From assembly GCA_949361645.1 (NCBI GenBank), contig OX442415.1:14425235-14489234 (forward strand): a stretch of 64,000 nt of DNA, in the 5' to 3' direction. A program made the translations under genes and the position numbers. Shown piece after piece: positions 9,509 through 21,560 of this stretch. This DNA is from Spongilla lacustris. Its lineage: Eukaryota > Porifera > Demospongiae > Spongillida > Spongillidae. The first letter of the stretch is position 1. Each line of letters starts with the position of its first letter. The notes under the pieces were generated by a model, which saw only the letters and a list, made by a program, of their open reading frames with translations, did no database searches and had not been told where the DNA came from.

Positions 9509-12500
9509 TTATGTACTCTTCTTTCTTCTTTTTTCAGGTGTTGGTACTGCAGCTGACATGTGTGGCGAAATGCTAAGGTAATGGTCTTGCATAATGCTTT
9601 TAAGCTTAGCAATAGGATTTCTGATTCCAGAGTAGGTACGCTTTAACGAATTGAATTTTGCGTGTATAGATTCAGCGCCTTGTTCCCCCATTAGGCCACA
9701 GCCAGCTCGGTGTGTTGATACCCATTCCAACATGTGGTCCTCGAGGATATGCATCTTGAGTGTCCTGCCTATTCCAGTGAAATATTTGTCAAAGAGACAA
9801 AAGAAGCTCTTGATGGCCTCACCTATTAGGAATGAAAGGAATAGCTCAAAAGCATTGCATTACATAAACAGGTATGCACATACCAAGGTTTTGTATAGTA
9901 CTTGTGTCGTGTACTTTACTGTCATACAGAGAATGGCATTCAGAGAATTTCAACAGGATGGTGCTGAATTTCATATAAATGCCATTCGCTTCTGCTTTTA
10001 ACTCAGTATGTGCTCAGTAGCCGTTAATACACAACTGCAAAGAGCTTCCACATTGGCAGGCTATATGTGCAATGCAATTTAGTCAATAGACATTTGCATA
10101 TAGTGTAAAAAAATACCTTGAGAATCGTGTGTACATGATTCCCCACAAAAATTCCACCATAATAACGCTGACGGCACACACCAAGTGAATTTAAACAGGA
10201 TTGAAGGCTCTTGATACAAGGTCCATCATCTAGATTAAAGGACTTATCAATGGTTTCTTGTAAACCTTTGATTCTGGCTTCCTAAGGGGTAGGAACTCAT
10301 GTGAATCAATAGTGCCTAAAATAGTGTATATACTGTCTTTTAACCTCCTCATGACATTTCGCAGAAAGCTCCAGGAGTCCTGCAGTGATCGGCGTGCTGC
10401 TGCCAGCAACTAGTGCACTGTATGTTGCTAGCTGTTGCAACGTGGCCTCCTCTTGGTGCAGCTGCTCCAGTTCAATGTTAGCGTTATTTATCTCTCTCAG
10501 TGCCCCAGAGTACACATCATATTGAGATTTGCTGATTGGAGAGGATTGCCAGTACATCGCAAGCATCAGATCAAGTGTATGGCAGGATTCTTGAAAAAGG
10601 GAAAAGAGTTTCTGAAAGATCCCTTGTGTTATATGCAGACCAGGTAAGCAAACCTACATGTATATATATATGTAAATTCATAATCGGATGTTATATTATT
10701 ATTATACAATCATATACATTTACCTGAGACAAAGGAATGTTAAAAAAGGGATCTTGTATGCAGTTATTGTACTCCTTTGCACGCTTAATATCCCCTCCAT
10801 CATCCATAAAGTTTTGGTGGTCAAGCAGAATTGTGTCTAGAGTGCGAGGAGTGCATGGACCTTTTTGTGTAGAGGGGTTTCGTAGCTCATCAAGAGTAAC
10901 ATGGCATAATAAACATGGTTGTTTCCCTGCATTTAAGAAATGTCAAGCTGCTCAGTGATTGTGAATGGTTAAGCACTGAATGTATACCTGATGCACCTGA
11001 TAGTCCATATATTTGACTGAGAAACTCAAGGTCACCGCTGAGAAACACTTTCAGGGAGTACATCCTTTGTTTACAGTATCATATAGACATAAACTATATC
11101 ATGCTTGTTCAAAACTTCTGGGCCAATTGCAACTTACTTCCATTTCATGACACCCATTTGAGTCACCTCTGTTCTAAACCGGTCAAGTGCCACATGTAGG
11201 TTTGTCACTGTGTCATCTGCCTCGAAGCAGGAAAACACACACGTATTATGAACAGAGTTGGGTGATTGAGTGTTCACAATTTGAAAGTTCATCTTGAACA
11301 TGCCACCCCCTTTGTCACCACCAAGCTTAATCCACACTTCATCGTTTGGTATGATTCCATCATGCCACACAAGTGTACCCTCCCTGAAAGGAAGTCATGC
11401 AATTGCATAACTCACATTTTATTTGTCACGGGTACTGACCTTTCATTCTGTTCCAGAAGTTGCTTGATCTTCTGGATTAGGCTGGGCGTGTAGCCACATG
11501 CTGCACCACGTAGTTCTTCGCCCCCATCAGGCAGTTTGAAAGAGAAGGGGGCCAACTCCACCATGAGGTTGTCACCTATAAACTCATGCGCAAGAGCACG
11601 CTGCTTTCCTTCGCTGCCAATGTACACTCCAGCCTGTTTTAACCATCTGTATAAATGCATTAATTTTTTCATACGCATACAAGAAGGATCCTATGTACCC
11701 CAATGTACCCAATGTACCTACGGAGGATCCTCAGTCTGTACCATGGGATGGCTAGCATGCATTTTATTGCAAGCCCTTGCATTGGTAGCATTGCCATTTG
11801 AACCCCAGCACTGTGAAGTAATTCCTGTTTCTTTTCCACACTCAGTTCCCTGATCTCATCCCCAAGTATGAGTTCAGAACCCTTGGAATTGTCCCCTATG
11901 ATACTTCGCATGTTTTGGACCTCATGAATACGTCTTTTGCGGGTACGTTGGCTGAGCTCATCAGGGGGTGATTTAGGAGATGTAATGCGAGCCAGTTTCA
12001 GAGGCTGTGAGTAGGGGTAAGTATATAAATCATTCATACCATTTATCAATTTTATTTACTTACAGTTCCACCAGTATTTATCTGAATGACGTTCTCCTTG
12101 GAAGCATCAAGCATCTTGTGCACTACCTTGCTGACAAGTTGCATTTCTTGTCTGGTTACAGATTCAGTACAATGATGTGAGTCATACTCGATGGCTTTGA
12201 TGCTTCTATCACATGACCTACAGCACACCATAACATCATACAGGAGCAGCTGAATGATTCGTGCAGCTGGTTTGAGATTTTTGCTGGTCAGTGGTGTTGT
12301 GGAGTGACAGCAAGGGCAGTACGTAGCATTCAAATGGATCCACTCAATTAGGCATGTGGCACATCAGTACAAGCCTGTCACATGGGAGTTGAATTGGTTG
12401 TCTTAGCACATCAAGACAAATAGGACATATCAACTCATCCATAGCAGATAGCACCTGTGTTGTAGCCAATAGTGGTTGGTTTGGATTTTTAATGACTTTT

Positions 12501-13029
12501 TGAGGTGCTATTGCCTTTATGTGCTGTACAGTGTCAGCTGGAGTACTGCCACATGCTTCTGGTTTCCACCACCGAGTCATGTAAAATGGCATATTCCTGT
12601 TACAACCCTATGGTGAAAGAAGAATGAATAGTGAAAGTGTTTTTTTTTTTTTTTTTTTTTGCACACTACCTTGCAGGTGCTGACAGTATGGTTACTCCAG
12701 TCATATGGCTCCAGCGGACATGTGTATGGTGTTTGGCTTTGTGATGCAACTGTTGCACGTTTCATCATCACGTAGCACTTGTTGCAGAACTTAGGGGGGT
12801 GGATCTCAGGACTGTCTTTTTGTGTGTCTATGTGAAAGGCCGACAGTAGCTCTTCATGAAAATCCGCACACATGAACATGTAAGAGGGCCGCTTTTTTGC
12901 CATTGTTGCTTGTTTACGGCGTTTAGATGGTTTGCAACCACATAAACGGCACAAATCATCCAATTGGCACTTGTGCTGTTCCATTGCGGCTGCCGTGGCG
13001 TGCAAATTATTCAGGGTTTTGTAAGGCAT
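9509..13029 (-). CDS. RAG1-like protein: N-terminal Cys motifs, RING/zinc finger and DDE recombinase core (RING frameshifted)
   Basis: Ten exons: 13029-12670, 12607-12064, 12004-11718, 11646-11440, 11383-11138, 11064-10988, 10926-10724, 10611-10345, 10281-10117, 9817-9509. Phases agree throughout and total 888 codons once one frameshift is allowed. Exon 1 has CRLCGC and FCNKC, like the RAG1 N-terminus. Exon 2 has a RING-type CPICLDVLRQPIQLPCDR, then in another frame CATC, CPCC and a second Cys/His finger ending HHCT. The core has GGDKGGG, then PNS and FEADD, then SGDLEFLSQIYGLSGASG followed by CLLC. The first Cys is 19 residues after the Asp, as D708 to C727 in RAG1. Exon 10 has HILEDH (RAG1 H937/H942 spacing) and GEQGAES, matching the E962 region. 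The start was chosen as the ATG opening the Cys-rich exon. Lesions: a net +1 shift near 12362-12372, and CDR where a RING has CxH. The start of exon 10 is uncertain. Confidence 0.75.
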
Positions 13030-14890
13030 TTTACAACTAGTTTGCAGGTGCGTAGTACGAAGCTGAATTCATTAAATGACTTACCGATTCTTTCTCTTTC
13101 TTCAGAGCGTTTTACAGCCGATTTAATAAGAGCACTTTTTTACCGTATGAAAGTGAACACGTGGTAGTTTTAGTTTTGTTTAGAAGCGCCCGTATGCGTG
13201 GCCATAAGTGCATTGTTTAAGTTATAGTATTTGATTGCGCAAAAAGTGCTATAATATTTCAGATGTTTTCTAAACATAAACCTGTTATGGGTTTTTCCTT
13301 TGGTAGAAAGGGCCAAGTACAAGCGACCTCCGAAGTTAAGTGTCAGTTAATGAGCTTTAAGGCGACCATTTTTATACATATACCGTAATTCAAACCTTAC
13401 GATCTAATTTCAAAACCTAATGTCACGTACGGAACAGCCGTGAGTGCTACACAGCCAGAAGTTTTTTCTTGACTCAAACCTGTACCCAGTGTTGAATCAG
13501 ATTGTTTACCAGACCTTCGTAGACTTGGTGGAAACCTTTGGCTCAGATATGTGGGAGTAAAATTAATCCAGATTGTATTACCATAGTATTTCCAAATGTC
13601 GCTATCAATCTGAAATATGAGTCAGAATCAACGCGGTATCCGGTGAAGACCGGGACGCATTTACGTAAGTTTACCGCGTTCCCAGCCCTTAAATGTTTTT
13701 AAATTTTATTTATGGTTCGATTCGCAAAAGATTACAAACAAAAAACAATACAATACAAGTTACAAACAATATACAACATATAACTCTTTTTTGTTGTTGC
13801 TTGTACCATGTCTTGATTGAAATGTATAAATGTTCTTGTGAGGTACCGTTTTTATTAGATTGGTGTGACTTGGGCTTTCAAGGAATTTGATGTTTACAAT
13901 GTGAACAGATCCACAACATGTAGGAATCAAATTATTTCAAAATGGAGAAAGTACGTCAATAAAAGCTATTGGAGAGGTATACAGAGGTATGAAAGTTTGC
14001 AGTAGCTTCTTAATTCTATTAAGTTAAGATGTTTGGATCTTGAAAATGTGGGTGTTGTTTTCAGAATTACAAAGAAACTCAGTGTGCAAGTTATACTCAA
14101 ACTGTATTAGAAAAACTCTTTCTACAGCATGCCAGACTACGACTACAACCAATAAATGCCGTTTTTAAAAACAGAAACAGAATGACTTCTGTAACAACTA
14201 CATATATGGTATTAAATTGATGGTAAAGAATAAAACATACAACTGATAACAGCATACTACTGCAAGTTCAACATAAATTCGGTAATTCAAAAATACCATG
14301 CCACCACGCATTTGTCTATTTAGATGTCATTCATCATCTTGTACTGCCGGCCTGGTTGCAGCAGAGAGGTATATGGGTTTTGGTACTCTGATTAGACTAG
14401 TCTAAGCATCATACAGACGACATGTGCATGATTGTGATCCATTACAAAATGTACAGAGCACTGATATACATGTACTTGTACAAGTACAATTATTGTTGGT
14501 ACCATGTACTAATGAGCCTTAAATTCTTTCCACCGATCATACATGTATACACTTAGCACCATGTAATATTTTTAGTGATAAGGTGTGTATGGTCAAATTA
14601 TTCAAGATGTACACGTGTAAACCTCAATAATTAAGCGCGTATTCCATTATAAAACTTACTAGGAGAGTATATAAAATGATTTTTACTTATGTGACGTTTA
14701 TTAACATTCGTTTAGTTTTGTATCTTGAATATGTGGGTATTCGTTTTCAATGTACAAGGTTACCTGTATAAGTTATTTAAAACAACTGAATGAAACAACT
14801 GCACAAATATTGCTACAGCACGGGCTATGACTACAAGATATTATTGACAATTGTTAACGTGAAGTACATTTTAAATAAATGCAATTTTAA
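13030..14890. other. Intergenic, 5' of the RAG1-like gene
   Basis: AT-rich DNA with no convincing exon. It should contain the promoter of the minus-strand RAG1-like gene, but I cannot identify one. Confidence 0.45.
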
Positions 14891-14894
14891 TACG

Positions 14895-16118
14895 TAGTAT
14901 CCTCGGTGCACCAATCGGTGATTACTTGCACTGTTCTAAGTTTATTGCTAGTAAGTGTGCAGAGTCCAGGAAGTTGCTGTCTGGGCTGGTAGATGTGGCT
15001 GCAGTTGATCTCCAGGTAGCAGTTACCTTGTTGCACATGGGTCAGGATGGTACACATAGCGCAAGGGTCACACCACCCAGCCTAGCCTCAGATGTTCTGA
15101 GGTCCTTTGATGAGGAGGTCCAACGGTGCTTTGCACTATGCACAGAGCCATTGAAGTTCCCAATGGGGCATGGTGTCAGGGACAGCTCGGACTGAAATTT
15201 AGTGGTCTAGGCCTTCGCTCTGTCTCACTTCATGCTGCTGCTGCCTTCATTGCATCCCTATCATCCTCCAGCTTTGGCAGTGCTGACTATATCCATCTTC
15301 AACAGGCAGTAGTGGCATTTAACTCCAAGGTCTCACTTCCCAATGCCATCTCAGTTATATCCATTCTGGCCTCTCCCACTGCTACCCAGAAGGTTTTGTC
15401 TGGAATGATCGAGGACCAACATTTCTCCACCTTGTTGGAGTCTTCCTCTCACGCCAACAAAGCTGGTCTCCTGTCAGTGGCAGCCCCTCATTCTTCTTCT
15501 AGGCTATCAGCAGTCCCTTCACCTGGTTTGGGCTTGCACCTCGAGTCCAATGAGTACCAAATGGCCATAAAGTGGTGGCTGGGACTGGACGCTTCAGTTC
15601 GATCTAGATGTTATAATACGCCACAATCGCTTGCGGGATAATATCTTTGACCTCTGCCATCGTGCCCACCTAAGTGTCAGATTGGAGAAAGGCAATGGCC
15701 TCACTATATAGAGACCTTGATCACACCAGACCTGCTGACATTCTCATTGCTGGATGGGACAGAGGCAAACCTGCTGCACTGGACATCACCATCACATCAC
15801 CCCTCTGCCCGGCCATCGTAGGTGAGTCATGTCAACAAGCTGGTGCAGCAGTCCTTGCAGCAGAGACCCGTAAACTACACTCCAATGGACCCAAATGCCA
15901 GGAGTTAGGTTGGTCCTGCATTCCATTGGCAGTGGAGACATATGGAAAATGGGGCAAAGAAGCCCAGGATACCATCTCCTGGCTGGCATCTCACTTGGCC
16001 ATTCCCCAGTCATCCCCCAAGTCATCAGTGGTGGCTGAGATTTATGGGCGATTGAATATGACCCTGGTTCGGTCCATCGCCAGAGCCATCCTGGCCAGGG
16101 AGCTCCAACCCTCCTAAC
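14895..16118 (+). mobile_element. 5'-truncated REL-type non-LTR retroelement, C-terminal half
   Basis: The copy begins inside the reverse transcriptase C-terminus at ILGAPIGD and continues through GLGLRS, ANKAGLLSVAAPHSS, KWWLGLD, RHNRLRD-like sequence, HTRPADILIAGWDRGKPAAL and the tail YGRLNMTLVRSIARAILA. The frame is broken several times, at about 15180 and 15640-15710, and the CCHC finger is damaged. This is the same family as the near-complete element at 32.6-36.5 kb. Truncation at the 5' end is typical of target-primed insertion. It is a dead copy. Confidence 0.8.
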
Positions 16119-16596
16119 TGTTTATGTTTGTAAAGTATATTCTTAGCTTATAGTACCCATTTGCTGATTTGTAATGGCATTGTCAGTCATATTGCGATAA
16201 ACGTGCAAGTACAACTTCTTCTTTATACTAGCTAGCTGGTATAGGAATAGCCGCATAGGTCGTGTAGCTACATTGTAGGTCATGATTGATTCCATGGGCG
16301 TACGCTGGGGGGGGGGGGGGGGGGGGGGGAGGGGGGGGGGGGGGCGGTTGATGGGTTCCCCCATGTCATAATCGCACTTAAAAGTTTTAGTGTTTGTTGA
16401 TTAATTAAGTGTCCTTGTATATACGTACGAAACTGTACGATTACGTAATACACAATTTGCCTTACGTCACGAAAGGCCACCTTTTAATAAAATTGTATCT
16501 CCGCCAAAAAATACTGATACAGATGAATAAATAAGACCATTGAGCATAGGGTGACTAAACAGCAGTACATGAAATCTAAAGCGTTTACTTCACAGT
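16119..16596. other. Intergenic with long G tracts
   Basis: Between the retroelement fragment and the astacin stop codon. It includes a G-rich segment at about 16308-16344, preceded by CATGGGCGTACGCT and followed by GGGTTCCCCCATG. These ends recall the CATGGGCG-bounded insertion at 7.9 kb. No gene is seen. Confidence 0.45.
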
Positions 16597-19500
16597 TCAG
16601 TAGCAGCACTTCACTTGACTTGCACATCGGTAATTTTGGTCGCACTTGGTCGTACCCATTGAGGTAATACTGTAACCGGGGAGCTGGCACGTTAGCGACT
16701 CGTCCGCCGTCTTGCTGTAGTCAAGGGAACCCGCGAAACAATGCGTATATCGGAACTGTGTACTGGCGTCTGGGCGACAGCACTTAACACTCTTAGCGCC
16801 CAAATTGGTGCCGAGAAAATAAAACCCTTTCAGGAACATTCTCGGAGGACACTCGAAAGATCTATCGTTTCCATGAGTATCCAGCAGATGGCATTCCTCG
16901 GCAGAAATAGCGGCCGCGGGGCCCTCCACTTTACCAGTAAAGACGTGGCTTGTGGAGCAGCACTGGATGCCGGAGAGGTTCTCTTTGTTGTCGGCGGAGG
17001 TACGCTGCAGTCCTTTCACGTAATATCCGAGCGAATTGCACGTGACCCAGCCCATCGCATCCGAACGGAATCGTTGAGTTTCGCAGGGAACGACGCTGTG
17101 TTTGGGCGAGGTACTGCAGATCCCCACATGCTTGCGCTCGGATGCGTCTACTCGTGCTTCCCATTTCTGATCGTCTCGCTTTGCACTACACGGCTGGAGT
17201 GTAGCCGTTGGCGGCTTTTCTCCTGCGAGAGCTTGTTCAAGGGCATCCTCGAAGGTAGATACGTTTAGAGGGCTTGTCGCATCTGACGTTAGGCAAGACC
17301 CTGTTGATGGCTGCACTATAAACCTCTCTGCGCATCGCCAATGCTGCGTCGTGGATTCCACCCGACAAGACTGGAGTTTTACTGTTGCGCCGATTCCCGA
17401 CAAGCACATGAAGCTTCCCACGTTCAAGAGCTGATTATCTGGAGTCCAACGCCACCTCTGCTCTTGAACGCTACCATTGCATGGCGCGAGATGAACCACG
17501 TTCGTCTCTTCCCCAGTCTCATCCACTGCTAAGGACGACGAACTCATCAGACAGTACCGTCCAATACGGATGTAGAAGTTATCGGAGTGATCGGTATTAG
17601 TGGTGAGAGTGAGTTCTTTTGTACTCTTCGCTGGGGTGGAAGCAGCAGCCGAGAAATTATTGTTTAACATAACTTTACTAGTATAGCGCTGAACTTACTG
17701 GGGCATTTGTACATGCTGTTGGCCAGTTGGATATCCAACGGACTAAGCCCCGCCCTCTGTCCCATCGTGGTAACTCCCGCCTGCAACGGTATGATGGTGG
17801 GGTATCCGTTGATGGTGAAGGCCTGCGAACGAGAGTATCGGGCTGGCAGTATCCGCCAGGAATAATCAACTTACTGTACTCGAATAATGCATGATGCTTC
17901 CATAGTCGTATTGGGAGGTCGAAGGAACGTCCGCGGAGCTGTATTCTAAGAAGTTGCCCAGCGCGTTCGGATTAATATTGGCCCACTGGATACTGACGTA
18001 ATCGTCGCGATCTGGACGAGACTGTTCGTGCCACAATCCGACCGAGTGACCTAGCTCGTGGACGACGGCGCCCATAGTCTTGCAACTTTGACCCGCGGGG
18101 GAGGTGTCGCCTACAGAAAGCATTTGTTGCCCTCCTTGGCGACCAACAAACGACCAGCATCTGTTGAAAAATATACATGTATATACTCACGTGCATGCAC
18201 CGACCGACATGCATGCTCTAATTAGTATTTTATCATTGCATAGATCTAATGCGTGCGCATTCATTTATAACATTATTAATATACATGTATCCGATGGCAT
18301 GCCGCATTGCGGGGTGTGCGTGCTTTTGCTAAATGCGCATATACATGTATAGACACTTTTCATCGCGTTATCTAGTTTCATTTAAAATGATGTTTATCGT
18401 TACGGACGCCATGATGGTGCACAGCTGGTCTATGAAAAGATGACTGGAAAACTATATAAACAAAGTGTTTGGAACAAATCCACTGGGATTTCAACGTGGT
18501 CATTGTAATTTATAATGTGCTTCCTGGAGATCGCAGCAATGTATCCATCCATTAAATACGCTTCATGCTCATTTTTTTAATCTCTAGGACCTTTCTTGAT
18601 TACACAAATAATTCGGTAGAACGAAGCATCGTTATTGCGCCCGGAACGATTGGAACAGCCTATAGTACTACGCACTGCCACAATACCATGGCTACCTGTG
18701 CACCATCATGGCGGCTGATAATATTCATGGCAACTTGTTTATTAATTCACATACTTGTGACGTCACATGAAAGGGGTCTATATATAGGCCTACGCGCGCG
18801 AGCGTTAATTAACACACTTACCCCGGATATTCCACGAAGAGGACGTAGTCATTGTCGCTATTGCTTTGCGGCACAAACTGGATGCAGGTGTAGTTCATCC
18901 AGTGACTGATGGCCAAACGTGCTGCATTTTTGGCCGCATCCGCTAAAAATTGACCATGTGTGTGTGCATATGAGTATATGCATGTGTGTGAGAATGAATG
19001 TGCGTATCAATATTCATGTATACATGTTTTGTATCACGTTTTTCACTTGCATACCATGCAGTATAAACATGCACCTATACACTGAAATGCAAAAAATAAA
19101 TAATAAGCTTATAACAACATGTATACTGATATACTTTTATGCATGCATATAATTATAATTTGAAAGATGGGCATGCTCATCGGAAGATATAGGGCCTATA
19201 CATACAGGTATAATATTTTATGCATGCACACACAAATGCACACCCACCCACATGATGCACACCCACCCACATGATGCATAGCCACCCACACATGCGTGCG
19301 TGCATCAATAGATGAAACACAAATGAAACTCACACCTGTTCCATGCCAATCATACACAATCCACAATTCTGAAGCATTGTCATGGAAACGGTTTTAATAT
19401 AGCTAACTCTCTATATTACGTAGCGAATACGTACTGATATCTTGGCGCGCGAGAACAGCTGCAAATTATGTATATTGGTATGAACCCCCCCCCCCCCCCC

Positions 19501-19959
19501 CCCCCCCCCCGTGCACATACAGAGAAAAGCAGCAAAAGCATATGGTACTCTTCCATTAGGCCACAGCAAGGACGGGCCAACGCCAGCTCCCTCGATCCCA
19601 ACATGGTCCTGTTTCCCAAGGCTGCTTCTGTCTCCAATCATCTTCTGTACAGTCTTGTCCACATAGGGGATGTCGATTTCAAATAGTTCAAGCTGAGGGT
19701 ATGCTGTAACGATAATTGAAATAAAGTATTGCAGGACTGCATGCATGAGCACTGACTATTTTCATAGTATAAATTGAGCACTGATAGTATATACGGCAGC
19801 GGAATACATACCTCTATTGACACTCTCTATTATTCCAGTTGCAGTTTCATTTGGAAGCAACAGACCGCCATCACTTTCATCATGCACCAGTGGCATGGCG
19901 TCGATGTCGATCAGTTCTGTCGTATGCAGCAGCAGTAGACTCCATACAAGGAGTCCCAT
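16597..19959 (-). CDS. Secreted astacin-family zinc metalloprotease with ricin-like and Cys-rich C-terminal regions
   Basis: Six exons: 19959-19812, 19703-19521, 18942-18822, 18160-17875, 17822-17699, 17630-16597. All junctions are GT-AG and in phase, giving 631 residues. Residues 1-20 (MGLLVWSLLLLHTTELIDID) form a signal peptide, followed by a propeptide and the mature start LWPNGRVPYAF. The catalytic zinc site HELGHSVGLWHE is at residues 185-196, with SRPDRDDYV next and the Met-turn SIMHYSS near residue 241. LDIQLANSMYKCP ends the protease domain. The last exon carries three QxW-like motifs (EQRWRW, TQHWRC, DQKWEA), as in ricin-type lectin folds. A further region follows with three repeats ending QCC, KCC and KCC. 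Astacins cleave extracellular proteins; the C-terminal modules probably direct substrate or glycan binding. The start was chosen as the ATG giving a clean signal peptide. Confidence 0.9.
19485..19510. repeat. C26 homopolymer in astacin intron 2
   Basis: A pure 26-base C run on the plus strand. In the transcript this is a G run beginning about 10 bases inside intron 2, directly after the 5' splice site of exon 2. Confidence 0.85.
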
Positions 19960-20554
19960 GTAGTTTTTGAGCAAGAGACCAGAGAAGATAATATGATCAC
20001 TGTGTGTGTTGTTGTTTGTGCAGTGGTATTTATACAGTCAATATGGTAGGCTGCTGTAGTGTCATTCGCATGTGTTCCTCATCACACAAAGCTGTCATTT
20101 GTGCCTACAAAGTGTGACATAGTGTGCATTGTGACAATGTTGTGCCCCTTGCAACACCTATACATGTACTACATATGGCATGATACGTAGTTGTAGCATA
20201 TATAGGTGCCAAACCACCACATGCATGTGAGGGACATCCTCCAATTATGCACCCCACCATACACCTGTATACATATGCATAGATTATGACCCATGGGTCA
20301 TAATTATGATATAAGCCTTTGCTATGGAGTGAGCTTAGCCAGTATAGATAAGATGACCTGGGGTAAGGCTTGCACTATGGGACATGGTTTTATCCACTAT
20401 GATCAGGTTTGACAGCATATTTATAATTATAAATATAGCTAATAACAACTTTTAATAAATAAACCATTACTAGTTGATATTAGATGTCAGTTACATATAA
20501 AAATTACCCAAATGTGAAATACCTACACTGCTAAGATATCATCGCCTGGGCCAC
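19960..20554. other. Astacin upstream region
   Basis: AT-rich DNA 5' of the minus-strand astacin gene. It holds a perfect 22-bp palindrome at 20283-20304. No exon is seen. The promoter should lie here but no element can be named. Confidence 0.45.
20283..20304. promoter_or_regulatory. Perfect 22-bp palindrome
   Basis: Half-site ATTATGACCCA, mirrored exactly. It lies about 330 bp upstream of the astacin start codon. It could be a dimeric transcription factor site or chance; only the symmetry is observed. Confidence 0.3.
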
Positions 20555-21560
20555 CATTACAGCCCGCACACCTTGCTAACAGAGCTTTAGTATTTGCCCT
20601 CACCAGTTGTTATGCTACATCTCTCATAGAGTTGGGTGAACCTGAGATTTGGAACAATGCAACTGAGAAGCTAATAAATGCTGTCTGGGTCTGGATAGTG
20701 TTTGCTTGGCTTCCGATCCCCATGCAGCACCTATCATGTTCTACAGCAAGGGAAATACAAACCCAACCAAAATCATTGCACTTGGGGTCATTTGCAATGT
20801 GTTTCTCTGTTCTGCTGCATAAGCTGTGGACCCAGCTGTCACACTCGCTGCAGGTAAAACTTTGGCATTGACAGTCAAGCGCACCTACATGTAATGACCA
20901 ATTAGGAATCAGAACGTCAGCAGCATGGCCATGTCCTGCAGCTCTTCTCTGATCCCCATGCACTTCCCATTTCTACTTGATAGGTAACATGTGCAAGTTG
21001 ACAGTGCTGTATTAAAACATCTCTTTAAGCTGTTGTGGCATGTAACCACATCACCACCACGTTTGCTTGTCAAGGAATGGTGGCCAAGGTGGTCCAGTGA
21101 ATGCATGGTTATGGCAATACAGGCATACCGATCATTCAGAAACTCCAATACCTAGCCACCATTTCAAAGCAATTTGAAAATCATTGGGCTCAAGGTGGGA
21201 CTGTGATCCTGCTGAGAGTAAATTACAGATAACCAAGTTGAAGCATGGGATGATTAAAAAGACTGTATCCGAGCTTTATCAGGCATGGAGGCTGAGTTAT
21301 AAAGTTCCAAGAATTGACAATGAATGTTCTGGGCTTGGAAGAAAGAACCCTTTGTTCATGTGCTATGTTTATGATATCATTTGCTGAGATGGTTTTATAT
21401 GGAGAAAAGATGGCATCGTAGAGCAGGAGCGGTGAATGATTGAGGTGCCAGTCACCTGTTATCCCCAGGCCATGCAGATCGATCCACTCAAAGAGGCTAT
21501 GTAAGTATTTGAGAAATGATGTGACAAGGAATGAAGGCCTAAACATCCCCTACTGAGGCT
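20555..21560 (-). mobile_element. Heavily decayed REL-type retroelement copy
   Basis: Minus-strand frames, shifting repeatedly, keep recognisable pieces: SLFNHPMLQLGYL (the ARLLSVSSPHAS region), HSLDHLGHHSLTSKRGGDVV (the CCHC and following motif), HAADVLIPNWSL (RPADVLV) and NDPKCNDFGWVCISLAVE. The same order occurs in the intact copies. There is no open frame over the full length, so it is an old dead insertion. Confidence 0.7.

Noticed and set aside
8203..14890. Transib/RAG-type terminal repeats around the RAG1-like gene
   Set aside because: Scattered CACGTG, CACACTG and similar words occur, but no matched inverted pair with a target duplication was found.
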